Assembly (NCBI RefSeq): GCF_006539165.1
Contig: NZ_BJMM01000041.1
Location: forward strand, 1-63,511
Direction: 5' to 3'
Source: Streptomyces cacaoi
GTDB lineage: Bacteria; Actinomycetota; Actinomycetes; Streptomycetales; Streptomycetaceae
Length of the DNA: 63,511 nt
Both the position numbers and the translations under genes were made by a program. Below, piece after piece: positions 26,201 to 35,100 of the stretch (positions are counted from its first letter, which is position 1; each line of letters begins with the position of its first letter). The notes below the pieces were generated by a model. It made no database searches and had not been told where the DNA came from. It saw only the letters and a program-made list of their open reading frames with translations.

Positions 26201-29171
26201 GTTCGTCGCCGACCCGTTCGCGGCCGACGGCGCCCTGATGTACCGCACCGGCGATCTGGCCCGCTGGAGCCCCGAGGGACAGCTGGAGTTCGCCGGCCGC
26301 GCCGACCGGCAGCTCAAGGTGCGCGGCTTCCGGCTGGAGCCCGGGGAGATCGAGTCGGCGCTGCTGCGCCACCCCGCGGTGGCCGAGGCCGCCGTCACCG
26401 GCCACGCCGCCGACGCCGCTGCCGAAGCCGCCGACGCCGCCGACGGTGCCGCCGGGCAGGGCGAGGGCGGCACCCGGCTCGTCGCCCATGTCGTCCCGCG
26501 CCCCGGCGCCCTGTGGCCCGACGGCGACGGTGGCGACGGCGGGGGCGGCGGGAACGGCGGGGGCGGCGACGACGGCAGGGAAGCCGGTGAGGCCGGTGAG
26601 GCCGGTGAGGAGGCCGCACTCCGGCGCGAGGAGGCCGTGCTCGCCGACTGGCGCTCCCTCTACGACGGCGCGTACGCGGCCCTGCGGGCACCGGACGAGG
26701 CACCGGACGAGACACCGGACGGGGAACCGGAGAGCGGGGCCGGAGCCGAGGGGGCCGACGCGGGCGCCGACGGGCCGGGCTCCGGGCTCTTCGAGGACTT
26801 CACCGGCTGGAACAGCGTCCACGACGGATCCCCGCTGCCACGGCGGGAGATGCGCGCCTGGCGGGACGCCACCGTGGCCCGGATCCGCGAGCTGAACCCC
26901 GCCCGGGTGCTGGAGATCGGCGCGGGCAGCGGGCTGATCCTCGCCGCGCTGGCCCCGCACTGCACGGCGTACTGGGCCACCGATCTGTCCCCGGCCGCCG
27001 TCGCCCACCTGGGCCGGCTCGCCCGGACACCCCGGCTCTCCGGCCGCGTCGAGGTCCGGCAGCAGGCCGCGCACGACTTCTCCGGCCTGCCGCGCGGCGA
27101 GTTCGACACGATCGTCCTCAACTCCGTCGTGCAGTACCTCCCCTCTGTCGCGCATCTGCGCAGGGTGCTGTCCGGCGCGCTCGATCTGCTCGCACCCGGC
27201 GGGGCGCTCTTCGTCGGCGACGTGCGCGACGCCCGGCTGCTGGACTGCCTCTACACGGCGGCGGAGTGCGGGGCCGCCGCGCCCGCCGCGCCCGTCCCCG
27301 GCGTGCGGACGGCGGCCGGCCGGCGGGCGCTGCTGGACGAGGAACTCGCCCTGGCGCCCGCGTTCTTCGCGGGCACCGGCGCCGAGCGCCTCGGTGCCGG
27401 GGGCGGCTGCGACATCCGGCTCAAGACGGGGTTCGACAACGAACTCTCCCGCTACCGCTACGACGTGGTGCTGCACAAGGACGCCGACGCGGCCGTCTCC
27501 CACCGGGACGCCGTCCGGCTGACCTGGGGCCGGGAGGTACGGGAACCGGCCGGTCTGGAGTCCGTGCTGCGGTACGCGCCGGCCGGCGGGACGGTGCGGG
27601 TGTGCGGGATCCCGGAGGGACGCGCGGCAGCCGAACTGGCCCTGTGGCGGGCCGTGGAGGAGGCATCGGCCGCGAGCGCCGTCGGCCGGCTCGCCGCCGT
27701 GCCGCGGCCGGACGCGGTACGGCCCGAGGACGTCGAGGACGCCGCCGCACGCGCCGGCTACCGGGCGCTGCTCGTCCCGGGCGCCGCGGTGGGCGAGTTC
27801 GACGCCGTCCTCGTACCGCGCGGCTCGGCGGCCGACACCGGGCGCCACCGCGACCTGTACGAGCCGCCGCCCGGCGACGACGGCCCCCTGGCGCACGACC
27901 CCGCCGAAGCGGCCGGGGCCGCCCGGCTGCCCGGAGTGCTCCAGGAGTCGCTGCGCTCCGTGCTGCCGCAGCACGCCGTCCCCGCGGCCGTCACCGTCGT
28001 GCCCCGGCTGCCGCGCACCCCGAACGGCAAGGTCGACCTCGCCGCGCTGCCCGACCCGGGGGCCGCCGGAAAGGGCCCCGGGCGGGCGGCGCGCACCGTA
28101 CGGGAGCGGCAGCTGTGCACGGTGTTCGCCGAGACACTCGGGGTGCCGGCCGTCGGGGTGGACGACAACTTCTTCGACATGGGCGGCCATTCGCTGCTGG
28201 CGACCCGGCTGGCCCGCCGGATCGAGGACATCTGGGGCGGCGAGATCGACGCGGCGGCGGTGTTCGCGGCGCCGACGGTCGCCGCGTTCGCCGAGCGGAT
28301 CGGCGGCACCCAGGAACGCCCGGCGTTCCACACCCTGCTGCCGCTGCGTCCCCCGGGCGCGTCCGGGGCCTCCGGGGCCTCCGGGGCGTCCGGAGGTGAC
28401 GTCCCGCCGCCGCTGTTCTGTGTGCACCCGGCGGGCGGCGTCGGCTGGATGTACTCGGCCATGGCACACCGGCTGCGGCCCGGGCAGGCCCTGTACGCGC
28501 TCCAGGCACGCGGGCTGGACGGGCGGGAGCAACTGCCCGGCAGCGTCGAGGAGATGGCCGACGACTACGTCGCACAGATCCGCGGCGCCCAGCCGGAGGG
28601 CCCCTACCATCTGCTCGGCTGGTCCTTCGGCGGCCTGGTCGCCCACGCCATGGCCACCCGGCTCCAGGAACAGGGAGCCGAGGTCGCGCAGTTGGTGCTG
28701 CTGGACTCCTACGTCATGGCGGACATGCCGGCGCTCCCGGACACCGGGGTGAGCGAGGAGCGGCTGATGTACGGCGCGCTGCTCGACTTCGCCGGTATCC
28801 GCCCGCCCGGGCTGCACGAGAGCGAGCTGAGCCCCGAACGGTTCCTGCGGATCGTCCGGAGCGGCGAGAACCTGCTTTCCGGCATCTCCGAGGAGCATCT
28901 GCTGGGCATGGGCGGCGTCTACGCGAACAACCTGCGGATCGCGCCGGACTTCCACCCGGTGCCGTTCCACGGCGACGTGCTGCACATCAGGGCACGGCCG
29001 CACGAGGACCACCCCGCGCTCGAACCGCGGCTGTGGGACCCGTACGTGACGGGCGAACTGCGCGTCCACGACAGCCGCCACCAGCACAACGACCTGGGCA
29101 GCGCGGCCTCGCTCGCCGAGATCGCGGCGCTGCTGGCCGACGGAGCGCACCCGGAAGGCGAGGGGAGCTGA
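17199..29171 (+). CDS. Hybrid PKS-NRPS megasynthase: KS-(AT remnant)-T-C-A-T-C-A(nMT)-T-TE
   Basis: 3990 residues from GTG at 17199. KS ~25-430 with Cys185 (VDTGCNGSL), His322 (EGHGSGT) and His359 (KTNIGH). Degenerate AT region ~470-715. T (GGNS, Ser929). C (HHAVNDG, His1116 catalytic). A1 (TSGSTGQPKG ~1617; NAYGPTEATVYAT). T (GGDS, Ser2013). A ~130-residue disordered linker. DCL-type C (PLTPLQEGLLFH; HHILVDG, His2327-His2328). A2 (TSGSTGRPKG ~2797) interrupted by an N-methyltransferase ~3180-3470 (VLEIGAGSG, NSVVQYLPS, GGALFVGDVR) before A10 (TPNGKVD). T (GGHS, Ser3665). TE with GWSFGG, Ser3809. It thus extends a chain by one ketide and two residues, N-methylates the second, and releases the product. 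A1 reads D-I-L-N-V-C-A-V-Y-K and A2 D-G-L-T-R-A-A-V-V-K, both unassigned. Confidence 0.93.
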   Translation: MTGTHPAPPDTSASAGPAPGVPVPDDAVAVVGIAVRFPGADSLDAFRRNLRDGVDSVGPMPAERVAATGLDPDGSRLPMGHLADIHTFDHDLFRISRREACLMDPQQRLALLLAHQALEDGGYAARELGRSDTAVVFSSAASAYHAAAEEPGALSALGNMPFGVPARIAHVLGLHGPCYAVDTGCNGSLIAVHHACRELALGEAQYAVAGGVSLRPGGLPAREAAGMSELVSDSGRCRAFDADADGTAPGEGGAALLLTTVGRARADGARVLAVIRGSAVQHNGRATSTMSTPSAVAQARVIARAWRSAGLEPAHAGYLEGHGSGTPLGDAVELEGLAEAFGGRPEPLPLGSVKTNIGHLDHAAGIAGLVKALLGVHHAELYPNLHFRRATGGVEPAELGLDIVTALRPWPAGERFAGVSSFSLGGINAHCVVQQPPPVEPPAVEPSAGQPARTAAEVPAVPADEPGEGRPRLVTVSARSREALTVLCEELGTVLRDSDEDLADVAFTLNHGREHHGHRVAVRARDTEELAVRLAAQATWLRRDPADGPHGAAPRAPRVAVLLPDDARPDDHHPSLPEELARCGVRVTGTLGGTGRGTRAEPESAAAALLAAGPVVFVDASGDDGWRPALDRAAAARGVGADIVPLTARTGGLLGVLGALWSRGVALDWDAVSPAAPAADAGEPGSGAPYLPVPPTRPPRRLRLPGHPVRAVPCWAGPQERTSAPREAQLRPGSPEFGATGPQSRSGAQQSGHAEPEPTARAREHTHTVPETTAGAEGAEGTGGAATAGTGSGPAAPEPRSAPEASPTAEPAPAEGGHRAASPVHGPAPGAPEPDTEPAGHPAPYDGPSAAEPFPGGPSAAEPSGAGPYGRPTEGGPSHGVAGGNGPSGAAGSPAEDATAWLCTVLEELLQTREPVGPEADYFELGGNSIIALQLVDRVEARFGFRPKLVDAYEHPRVRDLATLIATRSQPPAPAVPPVLPQQELVLSFGQERMWFHHQLDPDTTLYNLPMVSHVRGTLDVDAVRGMWEDLAQRHEVLRSNFVEEDGAPVLRIRPRLRDFFRYEDVSGRPDPREAARELVRSAARFRFDLERDPLVRVLVVRIAPEEHVLQVTMHHAVNDGGSPKIFQRELPELYAARRSGRAPRLEPLPVQYRDYATWQRALVASSALDGELDYWKRKLAGVQPLRLPTDHPRPARKSYAGALYPFTVPAHLVRRLRRVAVRESATLFVVLLGALHLLLARHSGQDDVVVGTPTTGRTRPELQGLIGFFNSTVALRADLSGDPALSTFLQQVRTVVLEGLEHQEVPFDRVVGALTTERDASRSPLFDVFYVHQELPPVQQMDGAAVGFFDAHHSRENLFGGMPAGTAKFDLTLLTEDRTGQESMTACLEFATDLFTERTAARFTADYLALLEAVAAEDSGGLPLSRLLTAPLPAPAHGDGTAPDAPVPGAGARPGDTAGPGETVTARFAARVAQAPDAVAVLDRRTRLTYRELDARAGQVARALAARGVGPEDVVAVAVERGVETAVAVLGVLRSGAAYLPVDLEYPPARVEFLLTDARPRAVVTTSGAAGRLPAAAPAALTLDGPDGPAWTRAAEPGSGPAVPRPPAPGNAAYVIYTSGSTGQPKGVVVPHRNVVGFSDWAREMFGDATFSRVLGATSLGFDISLLELLATLLAGGTVELVRNLFSLLDRGDWSGSLVNTVPSVYRRAGQADWVDERAGTYVFCGEPLPGDLVRGIHARLPGARVWNAYGPTEATVYATAWECVPGAEGDPPIGTPVTGTDCRVLDERLRPVPPGTTGELYLAGDRLARGYAHRPALTAGRFVADPFAAEPGARLYRTGDLARWNADGVLEFAGRVDDQVKVHGNRVEPGEIEARLTALPGIAAAAVVATEAADGDHRLTAYVEPTPGAAAPAPAPQALRDTLSRQLPAPLVPERVEVLDALPVTPSGKTDRRALRERAAHGPAAASPAEGAGARDDAEDRVRTLCEVFSDVLGVPGVAPDDSFFALGGDSIMTVKLVRRARRSGLLLSPEDVFVTPTPAGLATTAQPPGNPSESPSPGPSPSPAPSPSPDPAPAPAVLPDTGGPGRDDAAGTVDDARNTAPAPGPHDGTEAAARKDTGPAPREQQHTDPAPQAQQHAEAVRQDDGGRQEHADAVPEDDGGRPERGLLPASPLDAGEQAQLAAAYPGHLDVLPLTPLQEGLLFHRQYDRHGEDAYVMLLDLGMTGDLDPAALHEALRKLCGRHPNLCAGFVRLSTGRTVQVLPGGGPEFAEADLSHLAPAEQEAECARRAEAARSTRFDPARPPLLRFTLLRLGERRFRLQAAIHHILVDGWSNQLLLPELFALYRGEELPPPVPFADHLRWLAGRDREAARRAWSEVLAGPLEPTLLAPPGSHLSAEWPARRTHRLPAEQTAALTAAAARLGVTVNTVLQCCWALLLAEWTGRTDVVFGITVSGRSPELDGVESIIGFLINTVPMRVRFSPAETLDGLIRRVQGEQARTMPHHHLGLADIHAAAGVGELFDTAMVFENFPQAGEQVRSALPGVRVTTAYSESAGHYPLSLMALPREDGLDLNLLHRRDVFDAECAERLMGRLLRLIGAVLDEPGTRLSLLDLLDDEEHAFLAAHRSAGERVAARTVPALAEEQAARAPEAPALHLADGSGTVVSKAELDARAGRLARELLARGAGPEQRVAVLLPRSAESVVALLAVWKAGAAAVPLDVRHPAGRLRQTLDDAAPALVLTDTRHRGHLPPGGGEPLVLDDPDTARRIAAHADGPVRDEERPVPLLPDHAAYVVHTSGSTGRPKGVVVPHRGVAGVLHSTLPAQRVDEGARVLHFLSPAFDGGVLEILEAVCSPGALVVAPDERLRPGRELRRLAYEERITAVTLPPSVLAVLDPQADLPAGTAVRAAAEALPPRLAERWSARHTLVNAYGPTETTVVATVSEPLTTAAPIGRPVANATVHLLDGALRPVAPGRTGELYVSGPAVARGYHGQPATTAVRFVADPFAADGALMYRTGDLARWSPEGQLEFAGRADRQLKVRGFRLEPGEIESALLRHPAVAEAAVTGHAADAAAEAADAADGAAGQGEGGTRLVAHVVPRPGALWPDGDGGDGGGGGNGGGGDDGREAGEAGEAGEEAALRREEAVLADWRSLYDGAYAALRAPDEAPDETPDGEPESGAGAEGADAGADGPGSGLFEDFTGWNSVHDGSPLPRREMRAWRDATVARIRELNPARVLEIGAGSGLILAALAPHCTAYWATDLSPAAVAHLGRLARTPRLSGRVEVRQQAAHDFSGLPRGEFDTIVLNSVVQYLPSVAHLRRVLSGALDLLAPGGALFVGDVRDARLLDCLYTAAECGAAAPAAPVPGVRTAAGRRALLDEELALAPAFFAGTGAERLGAGGGCDIRLKTGFDNELSRYRYDVVLHKDADAAVSHRDAVRLTWGREVREPAGLESVLRYAPAGGTVRVCGIPEGRAAAELALWRAVEEASAASAVGRLAAVPRPDAVRPEDVEDAAARAGYRALLVPGAAVGEFDAVLVPRGSAADTGRHRDLYEPPPGDDGPLAHDPAEAAGAARLPGVLQESLRSVLPQHAVPAAVTVVPRLPRTPNGKVDLAALPDPGAAGKGPGRAARTVRERQLCTVFAETLGVPAVGVDDNFFDMGGHSLLATRLARRIEDIWGGEIDAAAVFAAPTVAAFAERIGGTQERPAFHTLLPLRPPGASGASGASGASGGDVPPPLFCVHPAGGVGWMYSAMAHRLRPGQALYALQARGLDGREQLPGSVEEMADDYVAQIRGAQPEGPYHLLGWSFGGLVAHAMATRLQEQGAEVAQLVLLDSYVMADMPALPDTGVSEERLMYGALLDFAGIRPPGLHESELSPERFLRIVRSGENLLSGISEEHLLGMGGVYANNLRIAPDFHPVPFHGDVLHIRARPHEDHPALEPRLWDPYVTGELRVHDSRHQHNDLGSAASLAEIAALLADGAHPEGEGS
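18606..19344 (+). other. Degenerate acyltransferase region after the KS
   Basis: The usual KS-to-AT linker is present (LVTVSARSREALTVL; LADVAFTLNHGREHHGHR) and the usual post-AT tail too (GALWSRGVALDWDAV; RRLRLPGHPVRAVPCW). Between them the AT catalytic core is absent: no GQGxQ and no GHSxGE. About 245 residues remain. This is what an AT domain looks like after loss of its core. Confidence 0.75.
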
Positions 29172-29172
29172 C

Positions 29173-32100
29173 GTGAGCGGACGGCCCATGCCGCTGACGG
29201 CCGCCCAGGCCGGCATCTGGTACGGACACCAGCTCGACCGTACGGGCCTGCGCTATGTGTGCGGCCAGTACGTGCGGGTGCACGGAGCCCTGGACGAGGA
29301 GCTGTTCGAGCGGGCGCTGCGCACGGTCGTCGCCGGCAGCGAGAGCCTGCGGGTGCGCTTCGACCCCGCCGGTACCGCCCGCCGCGGCGACCCCGACGGC
29401 GGCCCCGACGGCGGCACCGCGGAGGTGACGCAGACGCTGCTGGACGGGGACGATTGGCCGCTGCACCGGCACGACCTCTCCGGCGCCGCCGCACCCCACG
29501 AGGAGGCGCTCCGCTTCCTCGAAGCCGAGCTCGACGTCCCCTACGACCTGTCCGCCGGACCCGTCTTCGACCACTGTCTGCTGCGGACCGGAACGCCGGA
29601 CGCGCCCGCGTACGTGTGGGGCATCAAGGTGCACCACATCGTGGCCGACGGCGTCGCGGTCGCCTCCTTCATCCGCCGTGTCGCCCACGTCTACACCGAG
29701 CTGTGCGCGGGCCGCACCCCGCAACCGGCCGTCTTCGACCGGCTGGAGACCCAGCTCGACCTCGACGCCTCCTACCGCGCCTCCGACCGGTTCCGCCAGG
29801 ACGCCGACCACTGGGCGCGGGAGCTGGCCGGTGTCGACGAGGCCCCGCAGCTCGCCACCGGCCCGGTGCCCGCCGGCGCCACGGGCCACATCCGCCGCAC
29901 CGCGCAACTCGCCCCGGAGCGATGGGAGTTGCTGGAGGCCGGGGCCGAGCGGCTCGGCCAGCGGTGGCCCGCGCTGTTCGCGGCGGCCCTCGCCGTGGCC
30001 GTGCACGCCGACACCGGCAGCCGCCGCACCGTCCTCGGGCTGAGCGTGCCGGCCCGCGTCGGCCGCGTCGCACGGGACGCCCTCGGCACCTGGGCCAACA
30101 TCGTTCCGCTGCGGCTGGACGTCGATCCGGCGGGCGGCACCGGCGACCTCGTGCACACGGCCGCTGCCCGCACCCTCACCGCGCTGCGCCACCAGCGCTA
30201 CCGCTACGAGGACCTGCTGCGCGACCACTCCGCCGTGCACGGCGGCCGGCAGCTCGTCGGGCCGGTGCTCAACGCCATGACGCTGGACGCCGGGCTCGAC
30301 TTCGCCGGGGCGCCCGCCACCGTCCACGAACTCTCGCCGGGCCGCCGCGAGGAACTCGCCGTCGGCGTCTACCACAACGGCGAACCCGGCCTGCGCGTCG
30401 ACCTCGACGTGGCCGCCTCCCGCTGCACCGCGCAGGACGCCGACGCGCAGCTGCACCGGCTGCTCGACACCGTGTGCGCGCTCGCCGAGGCCCCGCCCGA
30501 CACCCCCGTCGGCCGGCTCGGCTCCTCCCGCGCGCCCGCGGCCCCGCCGGCTCCGGCGGAACCGCCGCCGCCGCACCCGTCGCCGGCCGCGACCGTGCCC
30601 GCGCTCTTCGCCCGCACGGCAGCCGAGCACCCGGACGCCGTCGCCGTCGTGGCAGGCCCCGTACGGCTCGACTACCGCACGCTGGACGCCCGTTCCGCGC
30701 GGGTGGCACGGCTGCTCGCCGGGCGCGGCATCGGCCCCGGCGACCGGGTCGCCGTCGCCCTGCCGCGCGGCGCCGGCCTGGTCGTCGCCCTGCTCGGGGT
30801 GCTCAGGTCCGGCGCCGCCTATGTGCCGCTCGACCCCGGCTACCCCGCCGGCCGGCTGCGCGGCATCCTCGCCGACGCCGCGCCACGGCTCACCCTCGGC
30901 TGCCCGCAGGCCGCCGAGGCACACACCGTCGCCGAGGAACACGGCACACCCGTGCTCCTGCTGGAGGCCGACGGCACACCGGCACCGGCCGGCGGCGGGG
31001 CGGCGGCCGAGGCGGAACCCCGCGGCCCGCTGCCCGACAGCCCGGCCTACGTCATCCACACCTCCGGCTCGACGGGCGTGCCCAAGGGCGTCCTCGTCCC
31101 CCACCGGAACATCACCCGGCTGTTCGCCGCCACCGAGCGGCAGTTCGGGTTCGGCCCGGACGACGTGTGGACGCTCTTCCACTCCTACGCCTTCGACTTC
31201 TCCGTATGGGAACTGTGGGGGGCGCTGCTGTACGGCGGCCGGCTCGTCGTCGTCCCCGAGGAGACCGCCCGCTCGCCCCGGGACTTCCTCGATCTGCTCG
31301 TCGCCGAGGGCGTCACCGTCCTCAACCAGACGCCCTCCGCGTTCGGCCAGCTCGCCGACGCCGACGCCGAACGGCCGTCCGTGGGCGCCCGGTTGGCCCT
31401 GCGGTACGTCGTCTTCGGCGGCGAGGCGCTGGAGCCGTGGCGGCTGGCCGGCTGGTACACGCGGCACGCGGACGACGCACCGCGCCTGGTCAACATGTAC
31501 GGCATCACCGAGACCACCGTCCATGTGACCCGGGCGCCGCTGGACGCCGCGGCGGCCACCGCCGCCGGCAGCGGCATCGGCCGGCCGCTGCCGGATCTGC
31601 GGGTGCGGCTGCTCGACGCCGCGCTGCGTCCCGTGCCCCCGGGCGTACCGGGCGAGATGTACGTGGCCGGCCCCGGTCTCGCCCAGGGCTATCTCGGCCG
31701 GCCCGGGCTGACCTCCGGCCGGTTCGTCGCCGACCCGGCGGGCCCGCCCGGCAGCCGGATGTACCGCAGCGGGGACCTGGCCCGGCGCACCCCGCGGGGC
31801 GCCCTGGAGTACCTCGGGCGCGCCGACCGGCAGGTGAAGGTCCGCGGGCACCGCATCGAGCCCGGCGAGGTGGAGGCCGCGCTCGCCGCGCTGCCCGGCG
31901 TGGCCGACGCCGCGGTCGTCCTGACCGAACACGCCCCCGGGGACCGCAGGCTGGTGGCCTACGCCGTCCCCGACACCGCCGTCCCCGACACCGCCGACGG
32001 CGGGGACCGCACCACGGGCCTGGCGTCCCCCGCGCCCCGACTGCGTGCCCGGCTGGCCCGGTCGCTGCCCGGCCATCTGGTGCCCTCCGCGTGCTTCACC

Positions 32101-35100
32101 GTCGACGCGCTGCCGCTGACGGTCAACGGCAAGCTCGACGAGCGGAGCCTGCGTGCCCTGCGCCCCGCCCACCCCGCGTCCGGCGGCCGCCCGCCGCACG
32201 GCCCACTGGAAACAACCCTGCAACGCCTCTTCACCGAGATCCTCACCCCCGCCCCCGCCGACAGCCCCGCCCCTGCCGACAGCCCCGCCCCCGCCGGGAG
32301 CCCCGCCACCCCGGAACCGGCCGACCCCGCCCCGGACGGCGAACCCGGTGTGGGCGTCGAGCAGAGCTTCTTCGCGTCGGGCGGTGACTCGCTGCTCGCG
32401 GCCCGGCTCGCCTCCCGGGCCCGCGCCGAGCTGTCCGTGGACGTCTCCGTGCGCGACGTGTTCGAGCATCCGACCGTCGCCGCGCTCGCCGCGCACCTCG
32501 GCGGCGCGGCAGCCGTCGACGGCGACCGCCCCGGGCCGGTGCCCCGCCCCGAACGCGTCCCGGCCTCCTCCGCACAGCGCAGCCTGTGGTTCCTGCACCG
32601 GCTGGAGCGCCACAGCCCCGCCTACCACATCCCGCTGGCGGCGCACCTGACCGGCGAGCTGGACCGGGACGCGCTCCACGCCGCGGTACGCGACGTCCAG
32701 CAGCGGCACGAGAGCCTGCGCACGGTCTTCCCGCCGACCGGCGGCGCCCCCTGGCAGCGGATCCTCGACGAGCCCGCCGTCCCCCTGCACACGCCGGAGA
32801 CCACCGGGTCCGGGCTGGACGACGCGCTCGCCGAGGCCGTCCGGCGGCCCTTCGACCTGGAGAGCGAACCGCCCTGGCGGCTCACCCTGTTCACGCTCGG
32901 GCCGCGCACCCACGTCCTGCTGCTCGTGCTGCACCACATCGCCGCCGACGAGCACGCGCTCGGCCCGCTCACCCGCGATCTGTCCGCCGCCTACGCCGCG
33001 CGCGCCGTCGGCCGCCGCGCCCCCGTCTGGCCGCCGCTGCCCCTCCAGTACGCCGACTTCACCCTGTGGCAGCGCGCCCGCCTCGGCGACGGCACCGGCC
33101 CGGACGGTGTGCTCGGCGCCGAACTCGCCCACTGGCGCGCCACGTTGGCGGGCGCGCCCGCCGAGACCCCGCTGCCCGCCGACCGGCCGCACCCCGAGGA
33201 GGCGGTGCACCCGGGCGCCGCCGTCGACTTCGCCTGGGACGCGGAACTGGCCGAGCGGCTGGCCCGGTTCGCCGCCGCGCGGGGCGCCACCGTCTTCATG
33301 GCCCTGCACGCCGCCGTCGCCTGCCTGCTCAGCCGGCTCGGCGCGGGCACGGACCTCGTGCTCGGCACCGTGACGGCGGGGCGTGAGGACCCCGCGCTGG
33401 ACGAACTCGTCGGCTTCTTCGCACAGACCCTCGCGCTGCGCACCGACCTGTCCGGCGATCCCGGCTACGCGGAGGTGCTCGACCGGGTCCGGGCCGCCGA
33501 CCTCGCCGCGTTCGCGCACCAGCGGGCGCCCTTCGAGCGCGTCGTGGAAGCCCTCGCACCGCCCCGGGCGCCGGGCCGGCACCCGCTGTTCCAGGTGATG
33601 CTCACCCTGCACACCGGCGGCGCACCCCGTCTCACCCTGCCCGGCCTGGAGTGCGCCGCGCTCCGACTGCCGCGCACCACGGCGAAGTTCCCCCTGCTGT
33701 TCGACCTCACCGAGGACCCCGGGCGCGGGCTGCACGGCTGTCTGGAGTACAGCACCCGGATGTTCGACCGGGACACCGCGGCCCTGCTGGTGGCCGCGCT
33801 CCGCCGCTTCGTGGAGGCCGCGCTGGACGCGCCGGACACCCCGTACCGGACCCTGCGCGCCGACGAGGCCGTCGAGGAACAGGCCCTGCGCACCCGCACC
33901 GGCGGCCCCGACGAACCGCGTGCCGAACACCCCGCCGGACGCCCAGCCGAACGCCCCGCCGAGGCGCGCGCCGACGGCGGCCCCCGCCCCGGTGCGGCGG
34001 GCGGACGCGCCCGTGCGGCGGAGGCGGGCGCGGACGGCGCTCCGGGCGCGGAAGAGGTGCTGGTCTCCCTCTTCGCCGCCCTGCTCGGCGTGGCGCACGT
34101 CGCCCCGGACGACAACTTCTTCAGCCTCGGCGGCGACAGCATCCTCGCCGTCCAACTCGCCACCCGCGCACAGGCGAACGGGGTGCCCATCGGCCCCAAG
34201 GACGTGTTCGCACGACAGAGCCCGCGTGCCCTCGCCCGCGCCGCCGGCGGCCGGACGGCGGAGCCGACGCCGCACGCCGCCCCCGCGCACGAGGCCGTGG
34301 GCCCGCTGCCGGCCACCCCCGTCATGGACTGGCTGGCCTCGCTCGGCGGCCGGGCCGACGGCTTCGCCCAGTCGCTCGTGTGCCCGCTGCCGGACGAGGT
34401 GTCCGGCACCGCCCTGCACACCGCTCTCCAGCAACTGCTCGACCACCACGACGCGCTGCGCCTGCGCCGGACCGGAACGGACGGCGGACGCTGGACCTTC
34501 GAGATCCGTCCGGTGGGCGCCGTCCGCGCCGCCGACTGCCTCACCACCGTCGACCTCGCCCGCGAAGGGATCACCGGTACCGACGTGCCCGCGCGCCTCC
34601 TCGACGAGGAACGCCGCGCGGCCCGCCGCCGGCTGGACCCGGACGCGGGCCACCTCGTCCGCGCGGTGTGGCTGCGCGGGGCGCGCGATCTGCTGCTGCT
34701 CGTGGTGCACCACTTCGCGGTGGACGGCGTCTCCTGGCGGATCCTGCTGCCCGACCTGCGGCAGGCGTACACCGCGGCGCTCCGCGGCGAACCCGCCCGA
34801 CTCGCCCCGGTGCCGGTACCGCTCCGCCAGTGGACACACGCCCTGCACGCCGCACTCGCCGAGCACACCGCGCATGCCGAGCACACCGCACATGCCGCAC
34901 ATGCCGCACACGCCGAGCACACCGCACACGCCGAGCACACCGCACATGCTGCACACGCCGAGCACGCCGTACACGCCGAGCACGCAGCCACCGCCCCGGC
35001 GCCGGACACCGCGCAGGCACCGGGCAACCCACAAGACCCGGACGCCGGACAGGCCCCGGCCGCCGAACAGGGCGCACAGGCGCCGGATATCGCACAGGCC

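Noticed and set aside
21168..29216. 2682-residue open frame on the minus strand
   Set aside because: Antisense shadow of the NRPS gene caused by GC-rich third positions; composition is Arg/Gly/Gln-rich with no domain motifs.
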